A DNA stretch of 64,000 bases from the NCBI GenBank assembly GCA_963920635.1, contig OY987298.1:124753735-124817734 (forward strand), given 5' to 3'. The notes under the pieces are model-generated. The model was not told where the DNA came from and searched no databases. It saw nothing but the letters and a program-made list of their open reading frames with translations. The translations under genes and the position numbers were made by a program. Numbering within the stretch: the stretch's first letter is position 1; each line of letters begins with the position of its first letter. The stretch comes from Pseudeuparius sepicola. Taxonomy: Eukaryota; Arthropoda; Insecta; Coleoptera; Anthribidae. Shown here in pieces: positions 12,333 through 24,300 of this stretch.

Positions 12333-15300
12333 ACTAAATATATGTCAAATACTTATCAAAAATCTGTTTCTTTAAAATTTCAACTCTCATTTTAAAATAC
12401 TTGGGATTTTTGTACAGTTAGGAGCTATTTACAGAAAATGCGCAATGTCCTGAAGATTCCATAGGCACCAAAAAGTAATTTTCGCTTGAAATTGCAGATA
12501 GGAGATATTGCCAGGTCAGATGCGCTATGTGACCGCGATTGCTCGCGTCTACCAGTTAGTAATTGATGTGTAACAAGGACTCCAATCCCTCATAGAGCAG
12601 CGCGACCACGTGCAGTTGGACATACCTACATTGCCTTCCACTTAGACAAAAGATAATTATCTTTTGTCTGAGGTCTTCCAGAGCACAGTCTCGGACACAG
12701 TGCAATAAGAGTAACCGCAAAGAAGGGTCGTTAGAGAAACCCAAATTATTAAGTTAGTGCTTTTAATGTTTATGAGTAGTTATTTGTAGAAGAAACGAGA
12801 AATAATTATTGTGTCGACCAGTTTTGACCTCGAATTTGCAACAATAATATTTATTAATTATATCAATAAGTTATGTGAAAACAAAGAATAATATTTTTCT
12901 GTGTGTGTGTGCAAAAACAATGATGCTCCGCTAATTTTTGTAAAAGACATCAGTAATAGTAAGCTCATTCTCATAGTATTATTGGGCCATGGTTTTTTCT
13001 CTTATTATTATTGGGTGGCGAGTCAAGAGTCAAGAATGCCATGGAATTACCTCAAAACAGTTGAATGGTCAACATGACCCAAGGTATTGGTATACAAAGA
13101 TCCAATAACAAATAATACAGGTTATTTTTCTCTGTGGCAACTCAAAATGCTTAATTTTTTTTAAACTTTACCTATACCTATCAAGAATGATAAAAATCGA
13201 TTAGGTGTATCAAACCGCCGCAGAAATTATAAACGAGCTACTCGTATGCCTAAAATTTACAGAAGCCTGCCAGTCAAAGCTGAGATGAGTTAAGGCGGGT
13301 AGTGTGCCACAACAGAAACGCGTAGAAAAATGTATAATTTTATTAGACCATGGCTTTGTCGAGAAAAGTCCAATAATTTAAATCGTTTTTTACTTGTTGG
13401 ATGATAGTTTGTAAAAAATTAATTATTTTTTCATTTATTAATACATTTCAACAATTTATAATAATTCCAGGGGGCATTTTTTGACCCGTATGAGGTTTAA
13501 AAAAATCAGCACACAAATGGCACACAGAAAAACAACAACAACCTGTATATTTGCTATTGGATCTTTGCACACCAATAGGTACCTTGTGTGGTCCTGTTGA
13601 CCATTCAACTGTTTTGAGGTAATTCCATGGCATACTTGACTCTTGACTCGTCAGGCAATTCCAATTTTACTACATTTTGGGCACCCTGTAGAATAGAACT
13701 CCCTATATGTTTTTCCTTCAAACTTGATATAATAGGGGGTTCTGTGGGGTTTTAATTAACGCTTTGGTGTCAGATTTTAAATAAAAATAAATCGCTAAAT
13801 TTAGTGAAAATTGGGGGTATAACAAATCATAGCGGGTCCTAGATTTGCATGTTGACAACGGTAACAAGGTCAAAAGACGCGGTTTGAAGATCTTTGAAAC
13901 AAATAAAAGTTAAGGGGAATATCTCCAAAGATAATCGAGAACCTTACATCATCCCTGGAAATGACGATTAACAAAATTAATATTTTAATATGTTTTCGAA
14001 GAATAACTTTTTAACGGGAGGGAATAAAGAAAAATGGTATTAATAAAAAATGTCAGAAAAATAGGGCTTTCGAACAATGTAACAAAAGTGGCATGTTGGT
14101 GGAAAAATATTTCTAGGCCTCGCGACGCCTAGCGTCGTATTTGCAAAGAGTCGCTAAATGGGCCAATTTATTCCTTTATACACCCTATTATAATCTCCGA
14201 TGTGTAATATCTCCATACCTTTGACAATTTTCCACCAAGAGAGGCTGAACGTCTAAAAATGTTCACCCTGGTTGGGTCAAACTGGACATGGCGAGAATTT
14301 AAGATGACCAGAATAATCTAAAGGGAACACAAAATAGATACACAGTGTGCTTCGAAAAATGAACAAGTAATATTTACTTCCGCCAAACCGGAAGTCGAAT
14401 ATGATTAAAAACATCCTTCTTAAACTTTAAAAACAGTCCCCATATACTAAATAAAATATTGCTGTATTAAACTGCAATTTTTATTTTTTTAAAGATATTT
14501 TTTGAAATTGCTTTCATAATACATATATTATGTAGGTACAGGTGATATTTTAATTTTTTAAAACATAAACATAAAAACATTACGAATTACCTTAAGGCTC
14601 TTGTAGAAACTAAATCAAGAAAAAAATTAGAGTCAGTTATCTGTAGTGATCCATTAAAAATAGGCTCTACTCTCTTAACAGTTTGTTAACTTAGCAAATG
14701 AGAATATATCATTTTAAAAGTAGTTAATAGGAATTAAAATGCAGACTGGGCCATTGAAACAAAGAAACAAAGGTTGATTGCAATATAATATTGTACTATC
14801 TCCTTTTTTAATAAAGTTTTTTCTCTCCAAATTAAACCTGGTTTATATCACAGTACGACAATCGTTTGAACAATCGCATTTAATTGCGCCTCATAAATTC
14901 ACAATATTGAACTGACATTTACGTCATACATGTAGGTACTTTGTATCCTCCATGTACTTCTGAGTGCTTTATCGCTAGTTAATTCACAGGACCATTACCA
15001 TTCGCTAAAATCAAAAAGTTTTATTTACACTGATACAAAGGCGGCATCGGTACCAATCCTCCCCTAAATCGCTATTAATTATTATGTGTTTCCTATAACT
15101 TATAAGGTACAGGCTGTTCGCTAAACATATGCCAAATGTGTAATACGCAGTTGTGGAACTTTTGTCTTTGTTTGTAATGCTTTGTTTGTGATGCTGATTG
15201 ATAAGTTCAGAACAATTTCCGGTTATTTGCACAAATCTGGATATTTTCTATTTTCAGGGCTCTGGACTGGACATTCTAAATAGAAGTCCTTTATAAAGCG

Positions 15301-18300
15301 AGAGCTTATTGAGCGCTAAAGCAGTGTCTATTTTGGTTAAAATTCTTTGTAAAATGAGCTCTGTGCGTTGTTAGTGGGGCTTCGTGCTTCACATAGTATA
15401 TCGAAATGACTTATAAAGGGTTTTTCCAATAAGAATTATACGATTTTAAAACGATATGGTGATATGGTCATTTATGTTCACTATACTTCAACAATATTTA
15501 TTATGGCTAAATACGCGCTTCAAGAACGTTTGGTTATTATCCAAAGATTCTATGAAAATAGACGCTCTTTTGTGAACCCTTATCGCGCACTTCGCGAAAA
15601 CATTTGTCCAAGTAATCGCCCTTCTTTGCTTGTCATTTGACGCGAGAAATATAAAAATAATTTTACTCTTCACGATGTAAAAACACCAGCAAGACGTCAA
15701 AATGCTAGAACTGTTGAGGATATTGCTGCTGTAAGAGCTAGTGTTGCTGAGGATCAAAATTTATCAATTCCTTGTCGTGCTCAAGTGTTAGACGGCTTAA
15801 AAACACGACAACTTGGCGGATTTTGCAAAAAAAGACTTGAATTTACACCCATATATGATTGTTTTGACCCAAAAACTTAAGCCACTCGACTATTGTTGGC
15901 GCCGAGAATTTGAACTTGAAAGGGATCCTAATTTTGCGAAAAAAATTATCATTTTAGATGAATCTTATTTTTGGTTGAGTGGATATACACGTACTGCAAG
16001 AAAAGTTTGACGAACGGGGAATTTTAAGGAGTTGCAACTATTCACTGGCCTCCAAGAAGCTGTGATTTGACTCCTTTATACTTGGATTACTTCTTGTGGG
16101 GCTATGAATCTAAGGTCTATGCAAACAGACCACAAACACTATTACTTACGTGTACAAAATTTCAAAGAATTAGGCCTACTGTGATTTTTTAAATTTTTTT
16201 TCTTGTTTTTCTTTGATTAAATGATTTTCTGTAAATAGTATGACAAAACAGTATTAACAAAATTTACCCAGAATGGAAAACTGCGCCTGATGACAAAACT
16301 TAACAATTCTAGGCCTACTTTGTATTTTGGAAAATATTGGAAAAAAACTCAAAGTAGGCCAGGATTGTAACTTTTGTTAATACAGTTTTGTCATACTATT
16401 TACAGAAAAACATTTAATCGGAGAAAAACAAGAAAAAAAATCAAAAAATCAAAGTAGGCCTTACACTTTGAAATTTTGCACACCTAAGTAACTTAACACG
16501 CTGAACAAATTTTCTTTATAACTTTTTTCACTATCTTTACAAATAGAGGCAGTTTACTCTTAAGATAATTAACGTTTTTTCAATTTCCGGTCACCCAGTG
16601 TAAGTAATGTTAACTTTTTCCATGCCAATCTTATTTTAAGAACAAGCAAAACATTTGATCAAGAATGACTTTCTCTCGAAAAATCAAATATAAGAAACTT
16701 TACAAAAGTGCGGTACCCCATCTGGGGACACACTGTATATAATATATCCCTATTGGAAAACCGTTTAAAGATGTTTCTGATATATTATTGATTACCTACC
16801 TATTATTGTGTTCTTCTGTTCTGAAGCTACGATTCATTTATTACAACTTAACTTCCTGTCTTTCGCGCTTCCTTTTCTATTATTATTTTTCACACACTTT
16901 ATTATTTTTCACTCGCATCAAAGCCGTTTTCAATTGCCCTTAATAAAGATTTATATCGACTATAAAAGCTAGGGAAGAGAGAAATGTTTTAACATTTTTA
17001 TGAAGGAAATGTAAAATTTTAAGAGTTGATTGGTATATAAATGTAGGATAGGTAGGGTTCAACAGGACGCAGCTTCAGCTTGCAAAAAGGTTGCGTCTTG
17101 TTGAGAGTTGAGAGAGCAGTGGCGTAGCCAAGGGGGGGCCCAGGGGCACGTGCCCCCCCCCCAAACGTTACTCCAAACGTGTCCGTGAAAATCGTATGCA
17201 CAGACCATTATGCAGAAGAATAAACACTACTCTGGACTTATGGGGTGATCTGTTCAACCAGCTGAAGAAGCTATCATTCTGGAAAGTATTTTGTCATGTT
17301 GATAGCTAACAATGTATTTTGTTTTGTATTTTGTGTCCGGAAAGCGCCTGGTGAGCCAAAAATGTGTCAGACTTGACAACCGTGAGCAGTCTTTATTAAT
17401 ACAGTCTTTATTAATACAGTCAACGCTAATAGATAAGCCGTAAGTAATATTCACAGTGAAATTCCTGTATCGCCTGATGAGGTGCTAAACGAGTTGTCTA
17501 AAGTAAATACAAAACGTAAGCTTAATATTAAATTGTAAGTTTTAAATAAACATTAAATTTTTGTATTTTTATTTTGTATTTTTAGTCGGTGCCCCCCCAG
17601 ACAAATTTTCTGGCTACGCCACTGTGTGAGAGAGAGAGTATTCTGGATGACATCTTGGGAATACTGACGTCTGACAGCATTCCTGTGACGTCGCCATTGC
17701 TCTCCCCCTCTCTCTCTCTCTTTCTCCCCCCTCTCTCTCTCTTTCTCCCCCCCTCTCTCTCTCTTTCTCCCCCTCCCTCTACGATAGTAAAGATAGTACG
17801 TAACCTTCTTACTTGATGGAACTTGTGTTACATTCAAACTTCAATTTTCGAACAATACATTAAAATAGATGAATTTTAATGTCTTAATATTCTTTGGACT
17901 CGAGTATAGGTATTTTAATTTAGTTTTTAGTTTTTATATGACATTTTATTAATTTTATGCAAAATACTTTGGGTACCTCGCGAACATTTCAACGATGGAT
18001 ATGTCGGTCTAGCCTAATAAGACACAAGCCTAAATAATAAAAATACCCAAAAAGTACAGCGACCCTGCCAGGATTCGAACCTGGAATCTTCTGATCCGTA
18101 GTCAGACGCGTTATCCGTTGCGCCACAGGGCCTGTTGGTTAAAGTAATAAATTTTCGGGACGCGTGCCAAACTCCAGGTGTCAAGGATAAACGAACAGTG
18201 GCAATATACAGAGCATACAGAAAATGTTGATATTTAGATGTTTGTGGATAGTTCACATATGGGACAATTCAGACGACATTCGAACATGTTACCAATTAAT

Positions 18301-21300
18301 TTGTGCTCCTCAGCACCCTCCAAATTCCAAATTGAGATTTGAGATTCAGTTCTTTGAATGCTCTCGCCTGCCTACTACAGTTTGCAGTTGATAATGCAAG
18401 TTTAGTAGATTGTCTCAGAGTAGTCAGAGGAGACCACTGGTAACACGTATAACTGTTATGCATTCATATTAACATCTAAAATCGTCTTTGAAAAATTAAA
18501 GATTGGAAACTTGGAAACTTTGGCGGGCTGTATGTGTGGCTTCTTTGGTTCCTCCAGATACAAAACTTTCGTCTACGATTACACGGGACATGGACATGCT
18601 CGAGTCATGAAGGTGTGACTGAGACTGTCAGAATATCCTAAACATCGTATATATATTAGCCTTGTTTATGGGTACCATAGACTTATACTTGTTTATAAGT
18701 CTATGATGGATACCAACTTTAGTTAGCTAATGTCTGACATTGACATAAGGATATGACAGAAATACAGTAGATACAGAGGGCATAGATTTTGCAAAAATAA
18801 AGTTATCCAACTATTTTTTGAAGATTTTAATATAAGAAAATTATTAGGCGATGACTGCAGCTGCTTTCATTTTTGGCCAGGTCAGGTTAAAAGTCAAAAA
18901 GTGACAGTTGGTGAAAATCGGTCATGGTTCATTTGTAAAAAAACAAAATGAGGGTATTTTTAACGAAAATGTTAAATAGTGGGAAAACGGGCCACTTTAG
19001 GGCAATAACAAAAGTTGTAGTGCTCGATAAGTATTATACTCTGGTACCCTAAAAAATAGGTTGTTCGATTTGAAAATCTGGAGTAATTGCAAGTTGAAAA
19101 TTTTCAAACACGATACTCTCTTATGAAGCCTCCTGTATAATATTCTCTAAAAATATTTATATATTCTGCTGTTGAATACGCTTTTAACTAGAAATTTACC
19201 AAGTAGATTTTTTTATATGAAATGTCAAGGCTGCTGTCAACGAAGCAAAATATTTTTCAAAATTAAAGGGCACTATAAAGCCAAAAGAGTGTAGAATCGA
19301 ATAAGTGAAAATATTTCCGTGGAACACCCTTTATATCTTATATTTTTAAAATATGGTCCTTTGGTTGAATTTTGCCATTAAAAAAAATTTCAAATATATT
19401 TTTTCGTAAGGTATGTTTTGGTAGTCTCTCGCACTAATGAGCCACCCTGTATAAAAAAGTCCTTTCAATTTTCGGGAAAATAATAACATTATTTGAAAGA
19501 TAAATTAATCTGTCACAAAAAAGGTAGGTACCTACTCTTGTTCAATGTCGCCAAAATAGCAATTATTTTTTCATATAAAACCCATTGCGCTACCCCACGA
19601 CCCTCCGCCTCTGGGCGATGGGAATAAATTGTTTTTACAAGAAATTGTGGCACTTCAACGACTGAAGGGCTGCACCATTTTTTTTATTTTTTATAATTAT
19701 AACTTTTATCTATACCTGTCATATTATGTTGGCACCATAAATTAGAAACACCGTGTATATTCGGTGATCCGGAAAACCAAAGAAGCAAAAAATAAAGGTT
19801 TAAATTTAAGAGGCTGGAAGTTCTCAGATAATCTTTTTATGAAAAATCATCTAAAGTGTCCATTAACTTTATCGGCCTGTGGGTACATATTAATCCGAAC
19901 ATCCAGTAACTCTCGTACCGCTCGGCTTGCGGCAGTGCGTCGACTTTCACGTCGGCCTTCAGGTGAGCCACAGTACCGCTATCGACAAGTGAACAGTAGG
20001 TATGCCAAAATGAGGCACTTCTAGTGTTGTGATACTATGCAACTGCGACGCGACTATGTCACCGCCTTCTGTACATTGACGTTCTTCTTCGTTCTGATCT
20101 TAATAGTCGTAAGGAGTGATGTGAGTATTTTTGATTGGCAAAGAAATGTTGTGGTACCGTTATGCGACTGATCCTGGTTGATGGTGAGGGGACAGTGAAC
20201 GGAAAGATAATGAGGATCTTGTGGTTGGGGAAGGTGAAAGGAAGCGTTTGAGATTTTGATAGAAATGTAATTTTGTTTAGGAACTAGAATAATTATTTTA
20301 CTTTTAATGCTTTTATTTCTAAACCTCGATATGTAAAAACAAGTAAATGCGAAAATAATAAAATATAATATTACACACATTATTATATTTCAATAATGCG
20401 CGGGAACTGCATTTGGTAGAATGAAGCTGAAGCAACAACTGGAATTGTAACACAGTTTTACAAGTAAACTGATGAACACTAGATATATCGAAAATGTTTT
20501 ATGTTAATTGTTAATGTGTATTTGAAGAATTATGAAGTAAGCATGGCCACGGCCACGTCAGTTCAGTACACGTTATGTTGTCCTACAGCTTATTATTTTT
20601 AATAATTGTTATTTTTTAAAGAAATTTGGTACAAGTCCATTTTAGATGGTCTCGAATTCAATGACGTAGTCAGTTTTGAGGTAAAACAATCTCTAATGTT
20701 TTTCGTTATTTTTTACTAGATAAAAATTCTTAGTAGGCCTTAACTTCAACAAATTTGTTTTCTGAGCTTTCGGAGGATAAATCTTCCTCCTTTCTCAAAG
20801 ATCATGTCACGTCAAAGTGAAGTGACTTTGACGTGACATGATCTTTGAGAAAGGAGGAAAATTTATCCTCCGAAAGCTCAGAAAACAAATTTGTTGAAGT
20901 TATTTTTTGAGTTACACGTTTAAAGTTTCGTTCGTTCAGTGTTAATAATTTATGAATTTTCGAGGCAACTTGAAAAAGTTGTCTTTCAATCAATTTGGTG
21001 GCGAAAAACCCAATTAAAAATTAAATGGATCTGTTTGCGGCACAAATAAATTTTAGAAAATATCAATGTTTTGAGTTATAGTCAGAATTTTAGGAGAATA
21101 TTTCGAGTTATAAGTGGAAGTTTTGAAATTCCGAGATGTATGTCAAAATTTTAAAATTCCGAATGCAGTCGAAATTTTCTGTCAATGTTTCGAGTTATAA
21201 GTCGAAATTTTAAAGTTTCGAGTTATAAGCCAAAATTTTAGGAGCGGATCTAGAAATAAATAAAAAGGCGAGTGTCCCTTCCAGGCCTTCCTAGTTTTGA

Positions 21301-24300
21301 GTCTTTTTAATGCCTATTTCAAAAAATATTTAGTTACATTGCTAGACGCGTAAGTGCACTTTTTTGGTCCAAAACTTATTAAATGGAGTGGCCTTCACTT
21401 GTCTAACATGTTTCTTTTAATTCTGAAGCCTCATGTATGAGAGAACATTTTTTTTTAAATTCTACCTACTCGGAATAAAAATATAAAATGCTATGATTTT
21501 ACAGTAGGTAGACTTTGTCGTGTTAGTAGGTAGTAGTTTCTTTAAGTTGCTTCTTGTCGAAATGACTTATTCGATTGCTGAAAGGGTTGACATAATCGCG
21601 ATTTTCTTTGGTAATAGTGAATATGCCAATGTAACAGCTCAGCTGTTTAACCAACGACATCCAGATAAGCACGTTCATCGAAAGTATGTTTTGGAATTAG
21701 TGGCAAAGTTTAGAGAAACAGGATCAGTAGCAAATAAAAAGCGAGAAGTGCAACGCCGTGCGAGAAACGAAGAAGTGGAAGTTGCGGCTCTAGGTCAAGT
21801 CATTGTAGATCCTACATTGAGTACGAGGAAATTGGCTACTGTGACAGGTGTTCAGCGGACTAGCATTCGGCGAATATTGAAAGAACATAAATTTCATCTG
21901 TACAAAATTCACCTCGTACAACAACTAAATGAAGATGAATGAAGTTTCTGTATAATAGGTACTTGTTTCTCCGATGAATGTTCTTTTTTTTAAATGGCAT
22001 AGTCAATTGCCATAATTTTCGTTACTGGGCGGACTCAAATCCAAGAATTTTCCATGAGGTACATACCCAACATTCCCAAAAATTAAATGTCTGGGCTGGT
22101 ATTTTCGGGGATAGAATAGTAGGACCTTTTTTTCTGCCCGGCAAATTTAACAGGACGACTTTATCTGGAATTGCTGGAAGACACTGTTGGCCCAGCCCTA
22201 ATTAACATAATAGAAAATGATATAAACTACCTGGAAGACCAACTGGTCTTCCAACAAGACAGAGCTCCACCGCATTATGCTCTTCCTGTGCGTCAATATT
22301 TAGATCGTACTTTTCCGGGTCAATGGATTGGACGAAGAAGACCGGGGCCCACGGAAAGTTTCCGTGGGCCCCGAGAAGACCAATTGAATGGCCAGCACGG
22401 TCTCCCGATTTGTCCCCACTTAATTTTTTCTTGTGGGGACATTTAAAAAGTAAAGTTTTCGCGACGGAACCCGCCTCTCTAGAAATCTTACGTCAACGTA
22501 TTGTGAGCGAATGCCAACAAATAACTCCCGATATGCTAGCAAAGCAAATGTACTGCAACGTTTTGAACAAAACATGTATTATTGTTTGGAAAATGGGGGT
22601 CACCAATGCGAACATTTATTGTAGCTAGTAATCTAAGAACTTTCAGACGAACTTGTGCTGTTGCGAACATTAAAAGTCGTTAAAATGAAATGTAGTATGC
22701 TTTCAGTTTGGCACCCTGTATCTTTCAAACGGGTCAATAAAATTTCAAAAATAAAACTTGGGCGTATAGAGAATTGAAAGCCCTTTCCGACGATGTATCA
22801 CTCGACCCCCCAACCTATTTGAAATTTTTGAGGGGTTGTCAACTCCGCTTAGGGGGTTAATGTTAGTGGTGTTAAATTTGGCCTAAAATATGTCCCACTC
22901 CCAAACAAAATCGACGGGTTTTTGCGTTTTTACGAAAAAATATTCTGTTGGGAGTTATTGGCTCTGTTTCGTTTTCGTTGGCCCACCCTGTATTATATTT
23001 TTCCTGCTAACGCCAATTTCAGATTATAGGTACTTTGAATTAAACTTTGTTCAATTAGGTACTAAAAATGATAATCAGTGATAAATATAAGAGGCAAAAT
23101 GCAGCGATAATAAAAAATGGTCTTTGTGTGGGATTTAAATCCAGGACCTACGAATTACTAGCCTCGTAGTCTCTCCTTGCTGTTACCAGTTTGTAAAACG
23201 ATCATTGTGAAACCTATTAAAATTGACGCAAAATTCGCATTGCTGCACATTATTTTATTAAGGTCCTTGCTGCGTAAGGGTTGCTAAGCAATACTATTTG
23301 TTCTACCTATAAACAGCTAGCAACCAAAACAACTGGACACCTCGAACATTTGACTTTCGCTTTCGGGCCTGTTGGCGAGTATGTGTACTTACCGGGGAGG
23401 GTGCAAGAAAAGACACTTTTTCTATGTCGGAAAGTTTCTTGATTGTAACTTGTAACTGTCAGACAGAATTTTGAAGGGTGACAAAATTTAACAGCCACCT
23501 TCTATAACCTTGCAATATTTTAAGTACATTTTTGTTGTTCCCGTTCTGTGTTGTTCTGTTGTTCTTACTAGGTCAGTTTTGCCGGAAAAGGTATAAAATC
23601 TAGTTCAATTGTCTAACTTTATAAAAATTCTGCAATCGATATGAAGAAAAAAATATTTTAGCGAAGAATATTCATAAGCTATGAATAAACAAATTAATAT
23701 TATTAATTATTAAAGTTGCTTAGGTTTACACTCACAACCAGAGCAGTTTTTATTTATATATGCTTTGCACATTAATCCTGAATTCAATACTGGGAGATAT
23801 CTACCGTATGGCTTACCACTAAACAGATAAGTGACTGTTTGAAGGGTTAATCAAAAGCATTATTTCATATATACTGAAATAAGAGCTGAGCAAACACCTA
23901 TTCTCTAGGGTTACAATTGCGTAGGTTTCCCAGGCAACCATGTTCAAGTGGCTATGAATGCCGCACGTAAATATAGATGACTTAATAGTTCAATCGAAAT
24001 ATTGTATTAAAATCCTTATCAGCAAGCAATGCTATAAAAATTCAATAAATGCTTTTTGAAGCAAAAACAGAGAAATGTGTAACAGCAATTATATTTTCAG
24101 AATGCTGGTCAGGCAGAAGAGTTTGCAGAAAGCGAAGATCCAGCGGATAAACCAGATGTGCCAAGAGCTGTGAAAAATTGGCCTCAAGAAGATTTGAACC
24201 TAGGGCAAGTTTCTGGAGTTTCCGTCAACTCAGCCCTTCAGCCTGTTATTTTCCACCGAGGGGATAGAAGATGGAATCAATTGTAAGTTTGACACCTTAA

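Larger units (their letters stand above)
7650..24100 (+). other. PAL intron 1 (16.4 kb)
   Basis: Begins GTATAT and ends TATATTTTCAG. It is filled with transposons, two mariner transposase pseudogenes, satellites and a minus-strand tRNA-Arg gene. Stretches not otherwise listed (for example 7730-8260, 13660-15500, 17880-18050 and 18300-20700) show no convincing coding sequence. They contain scattered ends of TACAGGGTG-type elements. Confidence 0.85.

Noticed and set aside
17060..17103. Inverted repeat CAACAGGACGCA ... TGCGTCTTGTTG as a possible further micro-palindrome
   Set aside because: Flanks AGGGTT and AGAGTT match over only six bases with one mismatch; too weak to count.
17553..17837. 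Arg/Glu/Gly-rich frame
   Set aside because: Translation of the CT microsatellite and a hAT tip.
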